This document shows, one piece after another, positions 54,185 to 62,822 of a DNA stretch of 64,000 nt. This DNA is from Candidatus Brachythrix odensensis (lineage in GTDB: Bacteria > Chloroflexota > Anaerolineae > J036 > Brachytrichaceae). The stretch is taken from the NCBI GenBank assembly GCA_016714465.1, contig JADKDT010000002.1:62001-126000 (forward strand), written 5' to 3'. A program made the position numbers and the translations under genes. Each line of letters begins with the position of its first letter. Within the stretch, counting starts at the first letter, position 1. The notes under the pieces are model-generated. The model searched no databases, was not told the DNA's origin, and saw only the letters and a program-made list of their open reading frames with translations.

Positions 54185-54805
54185 ATGCCCCCGCTCGGCC
54201 GCGACTTCTTTGCCCGTGACAGCGTCGACGTGGCGCGCGACCTTATTGGCGCGCGACTGGCGCTTGATGGCGCGGGCGGATCGCGCCTGGAAGGCATCAT
54301 CGTGGAAACCGAGGCGTACTCGCCCAACGATCAGGCTTTTCATTCATACCGTGGACGGACCGCCCGGAACACGGCCATGTTTGGCCCGGCCGGGCATGTC
54401 TATGTGTACTTCATCTATGGCGTGCACTTCTGTTTGAACGTGGTGACGGAAGCCGAGGACATCGGCGCGGCAGTATTGCTGCGGGCATTGCGGCCAGGCG
54501 CGGGGCTGGAGATCATGCGGCGTAATCGCGGGGAAAACCGGGCGCTAAACGAGGCGGCCCTGTGTCGTGGACCGGGAAACCTGTGCCGTGCGTTGGGCAT
54601 CGATCGGACGTGGAATGGGCTCGACCTGTGCGCGCCGGACGCGCGGCTGCGCGTGAATGCCCAAGGCGGGCCCGAAGTGGTCGGCGTTTCCCGCCGGATT
54701 GGCGTGAGCGGCGACATGCTTGCTCGCGAGGCACCCCGGCGATTCTTCGCGGTGGGTGATCCAGCGGTAACGCGCCATTCGGGCGGCAAGGCCGCCGAGA
54801 CGTGA
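54185..54805 (+). CDS. mpg: 3-methyladenine DNA glycosylase (AAG/MPG family)
   Basis: 206 residues. It excises alkylated purines. The family block IVETEAYSPNDQAFHSYRG, then RTARNTAMFGPAGHVYVYFI, is decisive; ALLRALRP and CRGPGNLCRALGI follow. The Glu in VETEAY is the catalytic base. The ATG at 54185 is 6 bases after a -10 box, without a Shine-Dalgarno sequence. Confidence 0.95.
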   Translation: MPPLGRDFFARDSVDVARDLIGARLALDGAGGSRLEGIIVETEAYSPNDQAFHSYRGRTARNTAMFGPAGHVYVYFIYGVHFCLNVVTEAEDIGAAVLLRALRPGAGLEIMRRNRGENRALNEAALCRGPGNLCRALGIDRTWNGLDLCAPDARLRVNAQGGPEVVGVSRRIGVSGDMLAREAPRRFFAVGDPAVTRHSGGKAAET

Positions 54806-54828
54806 CGGGTCGGTCCGCGCACGGCCAG

Positions 54829-54834
54829 TATCAT
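54829..54834 (+). promoter_or_regulatory. Possible -10 box of the GNAT gene, short leader
   Basis: TATCAT, 11 bases before the ATG at 54846. Confidence 0.4.
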
Positions 54835-54845
54835 TCGCTGCCATC

Positions 54846-55454
54846 ATGGACATGGTCATCCAGCCGACGACTTTGAACGGCATACATGTGCGACTCGTTC
54901 CTTTGCAGCTAGAACATGCTCCTGGCCTCGTGGCGCACTCGAACGATGAAGAGATCTGGCGCTATATGCCGTTTGGCTTCGTCAACACCGTGGAACGCAT
55001 GGAAGCGCTGATTGCGGATCTGCTTGGCCGGCAGGCGCGGGGCACAGACTTGACGTTCGCGATTGCGCTGCAAACCGCCGGCGATGGGCCAACGGAGCTG
55101 ATCGGGATGACCCGTTTCATGTCGATCGAACGACATCATCGCGGCCTGGAAGTCGGCGGCTCCTGGCTCGGGAAGCCGTTTCGCCGCACTGCCTGCAATA
55201 CCGAAGCCAAATACCTGCTGTTCAAACACGCCTTCGAAACGCTCGGCTGCGTGCGTTTGCAATTGAAGACGGACGTGCGCAACGAACGCTCGCAGCGCGC
55301 CATTGAACGCCTCGGGGCGGTGCGCGAGGGCATCCTGCGCAACAACATGATCATGCAGGACGGCTTCATCCGGTCCTCGGTCTACTACTCAATCATCGAT
55401 ACCGAGTGGCCGTCCGTGCGTGACCGGCTCGAGGCGATTCTGGCGGGGAGCTAA
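54846..55454 (+). CDS. GNAT acetyltransferase, RimJ/RimL-like
   Basis: 202 residues. RimJ/RimL-type features: VRLVPLQLEHAPGLVAH, IGMTRFMSIERHHRGLEVGG, the acetyl-CoA-binding region FRRTACNTEAKYLLFKHAFE, and the C-terminal NERSQRAIERLGAVREGILR. Proteins of this type acetylate N-termini or small amines; the target is unknown. A second ATG at 54852 is possible. Confidence 0.88.
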   Translation: MDMVIQPTTLNGIHVRLVPLQLEHAPGLVAHSNDEEIWRYMPFGFVNTVERMEALIADLLGRQARGTDLTFAIALQTAGDGPTELIGMTRFMSIERHHRGLEVGGSWLGKPFRRTACNTEAKYLLFKHAFETLGCVRLQLKTDVRNERSQRAIERLGAVREGILRNNMIMQDGFIRSSVYYSIIDTEWPSVRDRLEAILAGS

Positions 55455-55458
55455 TGAG

Positions 55459-55503
55459 TGATACGCGCAATCCCCCTGCTTCGCAGGGGGATTGCGCGTA
55501 TCA
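55459..55503. repeat. Intergenic hairpin between convergent genes, perfect 21-bp arms
   Basis: Arms 55459-55479 and 55483-55503, core CCCCCTGC-TTC-GCAGGGGG. It starts 4 bases after the GNAT stop and ends 18 bases before the opposing lipoprotein stop. Confidence 0.8.
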
Positions 55504-55521
55504 GCCGACTAAACGAAGTTT

Positions 55522-56016
55522 TTAGCGGCCAGGTGTCGGTGTCTTGACGTCATCTTCGACCCGGGCGAAGAATATCTGCAGATCCTTCGTGGCGTCTTCC
55601 TTGGCCATGAAGACCGCCAAAGCGATATTCTTGCCTGCTTGGGCCTTGGTGAAGATGCAGATCCCGCCATTCGTTACACCTTGACTGGTCGACAGACTAC
55701 AGCCGGGTGAATCAGCGGCCCAACCCGCCGCGCGCATGCGGTCCTTGGTATAAAACGCCTGGACATCGGTTGGCAGTTTCTTGGTCGTGAAGGCGATGAA
55801 GTTGAACTTCCCCTGCAGAACGGCGTTCAGTCCGATCTGCGCGGCGAGCGGGAGCTGAAGGTTGGCCTTGGTCATGCCATCCATTGGCGGAACGTCGGAC
55901 CAAAGATCGTTGACTGTCCCGGCAGTGCCACCGCCAATCAGGCTGCTGATGGCGCTGCAAGCCATCGTCATCATCATCGCCACAGCCAGGGCGACGGTCA
56001 TCACTTTCTTGCTCAT
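55522..56016 (-). CDS. Small lipoprotein, unknown function
   Basis: 164 residues. Lipoprotein signal MTVALAVAMMMTMACS with lipobox Cys20. The mature part includes VNDLWSDVPPMDGMTKANLQ, FTTKKLPTDVQAFYTKDRM, a Cys pair (CSLSTSQGVTNGGIC) and IFFARVEDD. The pattern of predicting a residual fit parameter through LPTDVQAFY resembles secreted Chloroflexota proteins of unknown role. GAGGTGAAAC precedes the ATG at 56016. No function is assigned. Confidence 0.82.
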   Translation of the reverse strand: MSKKVMTVALAVAMMMTMACSAISSLIGGGTAGTVNDLWSDVPPMDGMTKANLQLPLAAQIGLNAVLQGKFNFIAFTTKKLPTDVQAFYTKDRMRAAGWAADSPGCSLSTSQGVTNGGICIFTKAQAGKNIALAVFMAKEDATKDLQIFFARVEDDVKTPTPGR

Positions 56017-56131
56017 GTTTCACCTCGTAAACGTCGAAAAACGCATCCCGCTGGCGTTCAGAGACGCGATTCCACCCCGTGAACTTCAAGTTGCTTATGG
56101 TAACATCTTTGAGACTTGGCCGGAGCCGGAG

Positions 56132-56836
56132 ATGTCCAAATACACCACAATTCTGTTCGATCTCGATGGCACGCTGCGCGCCAGTCAACCGGAAGGATTC
56201 GAGGCTTTCGCTCAGTACTGCGGCCGGGTTGGCATTCAGCTCACCCAGGTTCAGATCGAACTCATTGAACGCGAGGCGAATCGCTACTGGGCAAGCGGCC
56301 TGGTGGATGTGCACATGTCGCGGTATGACAAGCGCGAGTTCTGGCTCAACTACGACAAGATTCTGCTGACCGCCATCGGTGTGACCGACCCAAGCTCCTA
56401 CGCGCCCAGAATTCAGGAGTTGTACGATCTGTACTACGATCCGATTGACGTGCTCTACTCCGACGCGTTTGTGGTGCTCGAGGAACTGCGCAAGGGCGGC
56501 TATATCCTTGGCCTGGTGACAAACCGCGACATGGACATCGAGCCCATGCTGCTGCGCTATCGCATGCGCGAATATTTCAACTTCGTCGTCACGGGTGGAC
56601 AAGCTGGCTTCTTCAAGCCCCACCCTGAGATATTCCGCCAGGCGATCAAGCTGTCGGGCGGGCCGGCCGACAAGACGCTCTACGTGGGCGACAACTATTT
56701 CGCCGATGTCGTGGGCGCGCTCAATGTCGGCATGGACGCGGTCCTGGTCGATGCCCGGAACGTGTTCCGCGACTTCTACAACCACCGGGTCAAGCACTTG
56801 CGGCAAGTCCTCGAGTTTATCCACGGCGCCGAGTGA
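56132..56836 (+). CDS. HAD-family hydrolase
   Basis: 234 residues. Motif I ILFDLDGTLRAS (Asp10, Asp12), motif II LVTNRDMDI, motif III Lys in FFKPHPEIF, motif IV YVGDNYFADVVGA. This is the phosphoglycolate-phosphatase/pyrophosphatase-like layout with a helical cap between I and II. The ATG at 56132 follows GGAGCCGGAG. Substrate unknown. It lies just upstream of the S41 protease pair. Confidence 0.9.
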   Translation: MSKYTTILFDLDGTLRASQPEGFEAFAQYCGRVGIQLTQVQIELIEREANRYWASGLVDVHMSRYDKREFWLNYDKILLTAIGVTDPSSYAPRIQELYDLYYDPIDVLYSDAFVVLEELRKGGYILGLVTNRDMDIEPMLLRYRMREYFNFVVTGGQAGFFKPHPEIFRQAIKLSGGPADKTLYVGDNYFADVVGALNVGMDAVLVDARNVFRDFYNHRVKHLRQVLEFIHGAE

Positions 56837-56856
56837 AAGGCGCCCGGTTGCGCGTG

Positions 56857-56862
56857 TAGGAT
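56857..56862 (+). promoter_or_regulatory. -10 box for a leaderless TTG start at 56871
   Basis: TAGGAT, 8 bases before the TTG at 56871 that begins the lipoprotein signal of the first S41 protease. Confidence 0.4.
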
Positions 56863-56870
56863 ACGGGGTC

Positions 56871-58246
56871 TTGAGAACAGGCCGAAACCTATCCAGGTGC
56901 GCGTGCGCGACCGCCCTCATCTTCCTCGCGGGGTGTTCGATGCCGCGCGATCTTGCGCCATCCCTGCCGCCGGAGTCGCCAGCCGGGCCAACGAACCTGA
57001 CGCCGGCGAATGAAGCCGCGCCTTTGGCACCGCCGACAGCGGGTCCTCTGCGCCCGGCCGTCGCACCCGCCCGGGCAACCCCAGTCGTCGCGGAGCGCGG
57101 CCCCGGTATATCGATGCGCAGGTGGCCGTATTCCAGAAGACCTGGCAACTCGTCAATTCGCGCTATGTCTACAAGGATTTCAACGGCGCAGACTGGGCGA
57201 GCGTCTACACGCCAACCCTCGCCCAGATTCGGGCGGGTCTGGATCAGCAGGCCTATTACGAGCTGATGTATGGCGTCGTTGACACACTGGCAGATGGGCA
57301 CTCGTATTTTCTCTCGCCGGACGAAGCAAAGGCCGAGGATGTGGCCTTTGCGGCCACCCAGGAATACCTGGATTTTGGCTTTTCGTATGGTGTGTCCGAC
57401 GCCATGGATTACGCCTACGTGCTGCAGATCCGGCGTGGCGGCCCCGCGGAGAAAGCCGGGCTTCGGATCCATGACCACATCTCCCGCATTGACGGCGCAG
57501 CAGCCATCGACGACACGATTGGCGACCTCACAGACGCGTTCTTTGATGACAAAGTAACGAAGGCGGTCTTGACCGTTCAAGCGCCTGGCGGCAAACCGCG
57601 CCAGATCACGCTTGCCAAGGCCCGCATCCGGGATGATGTTCAGATCGATGCCAAATTACTGCCAGGCAAAAAGCGCATCGGCTACCTGGCCATCCCCAGT
57701 TTCGATGGGGATGGCGTGGCCGCATCTGTCCGCACGGCCGTGCAGGACCTGGCCAAAGCCGGCGCGCTCGACGGATGGGTGATCGACGCGCGGTTGAACG
57801 GCGGGGGCAGCCTGGACGAACTCGCTTCCACCCTGGGACTATTCACCAGCGGCCCCTTTGGCAAACTCCTTGATCGTACCGGCGCGGAGGAGACGCTTTC
57901 AGCGACCGCTGTAAACGTCGGCAACTCCCAGAAAGCGCCAATCGTGGTGCTAACTGGCTCGCGTACGGCATCGGCAGGCGAGATTCTGGCAGGCGCGTTG
58001 CAGGCAAAGAAGCGGGCAAAAGTCGTTGGCCAACGAACCGAAGGGAATGTCGAGACGATCATCGCCCATGACCTGCCGGACGGGTCAGTGCTTTGGCTGG
58101 CCGAAAAGCGCTTTGCGCTCCTGGATGGCAAGAGCTGGGAGGGCGGTGGGCTGGCGCCCGACTCAGCCGTGGACGCGGCATGGGATACCTACACCGAAGA
58201 GACAGACCCGTATATCAAGGCCGCGCTGGACATTCTCGGTCGATAG
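56871..58246 (+). CDS. S41-family peptidase, lipoprotein (frame break near 57103)
   Basis: About 458 residues when joined. The first frame, from TTG 56871, gives a lipoprotein signal ALIFLAGCS and a Pro-rich linker to VVAERGP. After the CCCC at 57101 the protein continues in another frame as RYIDAQVAVFQKTWQLVNSR. Adding one C restores it. A PDZ domain (FGFSYGVSDAMD, GPAEKAGLRIHDHISRIDG) is followed by the S41 core: GYLAIPSFDGDGVA, VIDARLNGGGSLDE, and the serine motif SRTASAGEILAGALQ. The Lys of the usual GKG motif is absent (TEGNVE), so mechanism is unsure. It is a tandem paralogue of the next gene. Confidence 0.85.
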
Positions 58247-58298
58247 CAGGCCGATCTCTAAGGTGAGTCTTCACTCAGGCGATTCAAATGGTGAGATT

Positions 58299-59741
58299 GT
58301 GACAAACATCAAACTGGTCCGCGCGCTCGCGTCCGTGGTATTGGCCTTTGCCGTGGGAGGCTGTGGTCTGGTCGCGGAAGGCGCGCAAATCGTAGCAACC
58401 GAAGTTGCCGCCGTCTACTCGCCGCCGACTGCGACTGCGCGACCGACGCGCGCGCCAGCAACCGGTGTCTCACCATCACCGACCCGCAGCCCGTCTGGCA
58501 CGCCCGCGGCTGCCCCGACCCCGCGCCCAACAGCCCGGCCGAGCGCGACGCCGGTCGGCGCAACCCCGGAGCCCCGACCCTCGGCCAGGGACACCGACCT
58601 TCAGATTCGTGTTTTTGGCGAGTTGTGGAAGACGGTCAAGGACAACTACATCTACGAAAACTTCAACGGTGTGGACTGGACGGCGCTCAAGCCCGCAACC
58701 GAGTCGAAGATTCGGGCCGGCCTGACAAGCACCGAATTCTCCACCCTGATGGGAGATATCGTCGAAAGCCTCAGTGACGACCATTCGCGCTACCAGTCGC
58801 CGATCGAGGTCAAGGAAGAACAAGCGCGCTTCCGGGGCGAACAGAGTTACACCGGAATCGGCATCCAGTGGGATCTCAACCGCGAGAAGAAATACGTCTT
58901 TGTGCTCACGGTCTATCCGGACAGCCCGGCCGAAAGGGCAGGCATCCGACCGCACGACCACATCCTGGCCGTGAACGGCGAGCCGGCCGTCGATGCGCAA
59001 GGCGAGGCCATTGTGTCAAAGGTCCGCGGCCCGGAGGGGACCAGTGTGACCATCACCGTGCGCCAGCCGGGGGGCACACCGCGCGATTTGACCGTCACGC
59101 GTGCAAAGGTGACGGCCAAAGCCAAGGTCGACGCGCGCCTGCTTGATCCAGCCATCGCTGGCGCGAAACGGATTGGCTATATCCTGCTGCCGACGTTTTA
59201 CGAGGAGGGGATCGCCGATCAGTTCCGCGACGCGGTCGGCGGCCTGATGAAGGGCGGCAATCTCGACGGGTTGATCATCGATGTGCGCAATAACGGCGGC
59301 GGCTCGCTGGGCGAGCTCGAACGCACCCTGACGGTTGTCGCCAATGGCGTCATGGGTAACCAGACGACCCGCGCCGGCTCGAAACGCCAGTTGCGGGCGC
59401 GCGGCGAGAAGGTCGGCAATTCTCAAACCGTCCCACTGGCAATTCTGACATCCAAGTCGTCGGTCTCGGCGGCCGAGATTTTCGCCGGGGTTCTTCAGGG
59501 CGCGAAGCGGGCAAAGACGGTTGGCCAGGACAGCGCGGGAAATATCGAGGTGCTGTACACCTACAAGTTCGAGGATGGGTCGCAGGCGCTGATCGCTTCG
59601 GAGACTTTCCGTTTGCCGGATGGCAGCAATTGGGAAGGGACAGGCGTAAAGGCCGACGTGCCAGTTCCCAACTCAGGTTGGGATGAGTTCACCGAGGCGA
59701 GCGACCCGGCCATCGGCGCCGCCGCCGCCCTGTTTAAGTAA
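58299..59741 (+). CDS. S41-family peptidase, lipoprotein
   Basis: 480 residues. GTG start at 58299; lipobox FAVGGC with Cys22, then a Thr-Pro-Ala-rich linker to residue 100. The mature part begins LQIRVFGELWKTVKDNYIYE, parallel to the upstream paralogue. PDZ: GIGIQWDLNREKKYVFVLTV and SPAERAGIRPHDHILAVNGE. S41 core: GYILLPTFYEEG, IIDVRNNGGGSLGE, and KSSVSAAEIFAGVLQ with the serine. As in its neighbour, the GKG lysine is replaced (SAGNIE). It probably degrades or processes cell-envelope proteins. Its stop TAA overlaps the next gene ATG (TAATG). Confidence 0.88.
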   Translation: MTNIKLVRALASVVLAFAVGGCGLVAEGAQIVATEVAAVYSPPTATARPTRAPATGVSPSPTRSPSGTPAAAPTPRPTARPSATPVGATPEPRPSARDTDLQIRVFGELWKTVKDNYIYENFNGVDWTALKPATESKIRAGLTSTEFSTLMGDIVESLSDDHSRYQSPIEVKEEQARFRGEQSYTGIGIQWDLNREKKYVFVLTVYPDSPAERAGIRPHDHILAVNGEPAVDAQGEAIVSKVRGPEGTSVTITVRQPGGTPRDLTVTRAKVTAKAKVDARLLDPAIAGAKRIGYILLPTFYEEGIADQFRDAVGGLMKGGNLDGLIIDVRNNGGGSLGELERTLTVVANGVMGNQTTRAGSKRQLRARGEKVGNSQTVPLAILTSKSSVSAAEIFAGVLQGAKRAKTVGQDSAGNIEVLYTYKFEDGSQALIASETFRLPDGSNWEGTGVKADVPVPNSGWDEFTEASDPAIGAAAALFK

Positions 59742-60829
59742 TGCCATCCGGGGGGCCAGCCACAGAAGCGCCCGACTATCGTTACTTCGATCTGGCCTGC
59801 AGCCATCACGAGCTGGGCTATGAGTTGGGCTCGGTGGATCCGCCGTTTCGGGCCCAATCGTGGTGGGCGCCGCCTCCGGACGCGGCCTATGCGGACGAGT
59901 GCGCCAGGGTGGTTATGGAGATCCACCCCCCACTGATGGATGAGCTGGGCGGCTATGCAGAAGCGCAACGCCAAAACGCCCAAACCGTATGGCGCGCCTG
60001 TTGCCGGGTCAATCTCAAAGCGCGTATTCGGGCGTCCAGCGGCGCCATCGTCGACGGTCCCGGCGAGGGATGTTCGACCTTCTGGTGGCGTGGCGCCAAC
60101 TACACAATTGCAGGCCGGAATTACGACTACAGCCGAAGCCAGGCGCGCCGCCAACGCATACGATTTCGGCCCGCTGGGCAGGCGGGCATCGCCAGCATTG
60201 GCGCCCGTGGGAGCGTGCCGTGCGGGCGTTACGACGGCGTGAACGCTCGCGGGCTGTGGATATCGCTCCATGTCGTCATGACCGACACGCCGGGTACTGG
60301 CGAGACGCCCCCCGGCGTGCCATTTCACCTGGTAGGCCGGTTGGCATTGGAACTATGCGGATCGGCGCGCGAAGCGCGCGATCTGTTGTTGAGAATCCCG
60401 CATCTGAGCTCACTCTGTTATCTGGTTGCTGATGCAAACGAGGCGTTTGTCATTGAGGCGGATCCCCGGCGCGTGCGCGCGCTGGATCCGGCTTTGGCGG
60501 GCGATGAGGGGTCGGTCTCGGTGACCAATCACTATCGCCATCCCGAGATGAGGCCGCTCCAGGCCCTGCGGGCGCTCGAACACTCACAGCGGCGCTGCGC
60601 CTATCTTCAGCGCGGGCCGGGCGCCGACGCGAGCTGGCCCGAGGCAATGGCGGCCGCTCTGGCGTCACTGAGCGATCACAACATTCCTGTGTGCGGACGC
60701 GCAGGCTGGATGGAAACCCTATGGAGCGCTGTCGCCGATCTGCGGAATGGACGCATCTGGTACGCCGCCGGACCGCCGGACGTGACGCACTTCGAGGCGA
60801 TTCCACCCATCACCAGCGGCATCCGCTGA
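59741..60829 (+). CDS. C45-like / acyl-CoA:6-APA acyltransferase-type amidohydrolase
   Basis: 362 residues, Ntn-hydrolase-like. Candidate nucleophile Cys111 in GPGEGCSTFWWRG, followed by AGRNYDYSR (Arg126, Asn127, Asp129), the pattern of the C45/NAAA group in which a Cys is exposed by self-cleavage. YLVADANEAFVIEAD and VTNHYRHPEM also fit. Such enzymes cleave linear amides or transfer acyl groups. The ATG at 59741 overlaps the preceding stop. Substrate unknown. Confidence 0.8.
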   Translation: MPSGGPATEAPDYRYFDLACSHHELGYELGSVDPPFRAQSWWAPPPDAAYADECARVVMEIHPPLMDELGGYAEAQRQNAQTVWRACCRVNLKARIRASSGAIVDGPGEGCSTFWWRGANYTIAGRNYDYSRSQARRQRIRFRPAGQAGIASIGARGSVPCGRYDGVNARGLWISLHVVMTDTPGTGETPPGVPFHLVGRLALELCGSAREARDLLLRIPHLSSLCYLVADANEAFVIEADPRRVRALDPALAGDEGSVSVTNHYRHPEMRPLQALRALEHSQRRCAYLQRGPGADASWPEAMAAALASLSDHNIPVCGRAGWMETLWSAVADLRNGRIWYAAGPPDVTHFEAIPPITSGIR

Positions 60830-61908
60830 TGGATACAATCCCACCTATGGCAGCTTCTCCCGCCTCGGATGGGTCCGCCGCGATTCTCCATCGCCACATT
60901 CCGCTCGACCGCACGTTCAACACCCGCGATTGTGGCGGCTATCCAGCGGCCGATGGGAAATTCATCAAATGGCGGACCCTGCTCCGCACAGATTGTCCGT
61001 TGACCCTGACTGATGCCAGCCTGGCGACGTTGCGGGACATCGGCGTGCGGACTGCCATCGACCTGCGCAACCGCCAGGAGATCCGAGATGATGCGACCCG
61101 GCATGCCCTCGACCAGGCGCCCGGCATCCGCTACCTCAATCTGCCGCTCATCCCCCGGTTCAGTCCTGAGACCATGCCACGTGACGTGGCCGATGCGTAT
61201 CTGATGTATTTGCGCGATTTGCAGCCGCAGATTCGGGATGTCATCAGCGCGCTCGCCACCTGCGAGGCGCCGGCGATCGTCAATTGCCAGGCGGGCAAAG
61301 ATCGCACCGGGATGATCATCGCGCTCGCCCTTGGGACAGTCGGGGTTCCGCTCGACACCCTGGTCGCCGATTACGCATTGACCGAAATCTACCTGCGCGG
61401 ACTGATCCCTGAACTGATTGCGGAGGCCGTCAGCGACGGATATGACTCGGAGCGTTATCGGCGCATGCTGGAGACGCCGCCCGAGGCGATGCGCCAGGCG
61501 CTGACCTGGGTGATTCAGCGCTACGGCAGCATCCCGGACTATCTGACGGCCATTGGTGTCACGCAGGCTGAGCTCGCGGCGTTGCGAGCGCTCCTGCTGG
61601 TGGAGCACACCCACGTCTCGTTCGGCTGGCGCCTGCCTGACGAACGGCGAGCCCGCACCGTTTTCACCGCTGAAGTTCACGTCTACGAGCACAGCCTCGA
61701 TCGCTGGCTGATGCGGCTGCTCACCCCATCCGAGCCCCTCGACGAGAGCCTGCCCGAGGAGTTTCGCGCGCTGATCGGCAGGCTGACCGGAAAATGGGTG
61801 CGCATCCCCGGTGAGGCCCGCAAGGGCTTGACGCTGCCGATGAAATACGAGACACTGCGCGGCGAGATCGCCTATTTCCACACCAACCGTCCTCCGACAG
61901 TCGCATGA
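60829..61908 (+). CDS. Tyrosine-protein phosphatase (PF13350 type) with C-terminal extension
   Basis: 359 residues. The P-loop Cys153-x5-Arg159 lies in VNCQAGKDRTG. NTRDCGGYPAADG, LLRTD and TAIDLRNRQE are typical of the Tyr_phosphatase_3 group, which removes phosphate from proteins or phosphoinositides. Residues 230-359 (VSFGWRLPDERRARTVFTAE, HSLDRWLMRLLTPSEP, YFHTN) form an extra domain I do not recognise. ATG 60829 overlaps the preceding TGA. A second ATG at 60847 has TACAAT 7 bases upstream, so an independent leaderless transcript is possible. Confidence 0.87.
   Translation: MDTIPPMAASPASDGSAAILHRHIPLDRTFNTRDCGGYPAADGKFIKWRTLLRTDCPLTLTDASLATLRDIGVRTAIDLRNRQEIRDDATRHALDQAPGIRYLNLPLIPRFSPETMPRDVADAYLMYLRDLQPQIRDVISALATCEAPAIVNCQAGKDRTGMIIALALGTVGVPLDTLVADYALTEIYLRGLIPELIAEAVSDGYDSERYRRMLETPPEAMRQALTWVIQRYGSIPDYLTAIGVTQAELAALRALLLVEHTHVSFGWRLPDERRARTVFTAEVHVYEHSLDRWLMRLLTPSEPLDESLPEEFRALIGRLTGKWVRIPGEARKGLTLPMKYETLRGEIAYFHTNRPPTVA
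60834..60839 (+). promoter_or_regulatory. Internal -10 box for a possible leaderless phosphatase transcript
   Basis: TACAAT, 7 bases before the ATG at 60847. Confidence 0.4.
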
Positions 61909-62693
61909 TCCAGCACGCACACAAGGGCCTGAACTATCTCGGTTTCGAGAGCATCGACGGCGCCGGTGTCCGCCACGGCGTATTCACCCGCCACGGAGGC
62001 GTGAGCGAGGGACCGTATGCGTCCTTGAATCTGAGCCGGAGCACCGGCGACGGCGCGGAGCCCGTGCGCGAAAACCGCCGGCGCATGTTCGAGGCGCTCG
62101 GAACCACGCCCGAGCGCTCGCTCACTTCGTGGCTGGTGCATGGAAACAACGTGCGAGTCCTGGACGAAAGCATGCTTGCCCACAAGCCCGACAGTGATGA
62201 TGCGCACGCGGATGCCATGATCACCCGCTCGCGCGGGCTGGCCCTCACCCTGCGCTTTGCCGATTGCGTGCCGGTGGTCTTCTTTGATCCCGCGCGCGCT
62301 GCAATCGGCATCGCCCACGCCGGTTGGGTGGGCATTGAGAACGGTGTGCTGGAGGCAACGGTGCAGGCAATGGCGGCCGCGTTTGGCAGCCGCCCGTCGG
62401 ACATCCGGGCCGGAATCGGACCGTCCATCGGACCCGAGCGTTTTGAGGTGGGCGTAGACGTCGCTGAGCGCATCCAGCATGCCGCGCCCGAGCCGGTGAT
62501 CGTCCACCGAGAGGGCGCGCCTCGCCCGTTTGTCGATCTGTGGCGCGCCGCCGCTGCGCAGTTGCGCCAGGCCGGCCTGGTGTCGATTGAGACTGCTGGC
62601 ATATGCACTGCAGCCGGCACCCACGATTGGTTTTCGCATCGGGCGGAGAAAGGTAAAACCGGCCGCTTTGGGGTGGCGATTCTGCTGGTGTAG
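61905..62693 (+). CDS. yfiH: YfiH/LACC1-type purine nucleoside phosphorylase / polyphenol oxidase family
   Basis: 262 residues. The zinc ligands of this family are visible as His79 in LVHGN, Cys121 in FADCVPV and His138 in IAHAGW. GVFTRHGGVSEGPYASLNLS is a strong family block. Members act on purine nucleosides as phosphorylase or deaminase; older annotation as laccase is also found. ATG 61905 overlaps the phosphatase stop (ATGA), so it is coupled. Confidence 0.92.
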   Translation: MIQHAHKGLNYLGFESIDGAGVRHGVFTRHGGVSEGPYASLNLSRSTGDGAEPVRENRRRMFEALGTTPERSLTSWLVHGNNVRVLDESMLAHKPDSDDAHADAMITRSRGLALTLRFADCVPVVFFDPARAAIGIAHAGWVGIENGVLEATVQAMAAAFGSRPSDIRAGIGPSIGPERFEVGVDVAERIQHAAPEPVIVHREGAPRPFVDLWRAAAAQLRQAGLVSIETAGICTAAGTHDWFSHRAEKGKTGRFGVAILLV

Positions 62694-62705
62694 GAGCACG
62701 CGATA

Positions 62706-62750
62706 GCGGAGTCGATGGTCCCCGGCTTCGCCGGGGACCATCGACTCCGC
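62706..62750. repeat. Intergenic hairpin, perfect 21-bp arms
   Basis: Arms 62706-62726 and 62730-62750, core CCCCGGC-TTC-GCCGGGG. The GGAGTCGAT arm is shared with the hairpin at 20188-20234, 42 kb away. Confidence 0.8.
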
Positions 62751-62810
62751 ATGTAGGGCCCCTGACGAGCAATCGTATCGGGAGCGTCAGGTTGATCCCG
62801 TGAAGCGCCG

Positions 62811-62816
62811 TAGCAT
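62811..62816 (+). promoter_or_regulatory. -10 box of the DUF1361 gene (leaderless type)
   Basis: TAGCAT, 6 bases before the ATG at 62823; no Shine-Dalgarno sequence. Confidence 0.5.
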
Positions 62817-62822
62817 AGGCCC

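Noticed and set aside
55712..57580. A 622-codon minus-strand open frame
   Set aside because: It covers the antisense of the HAD and S41 genes and overlaps the lipoprotein gene in another frame; no recognisable domain.
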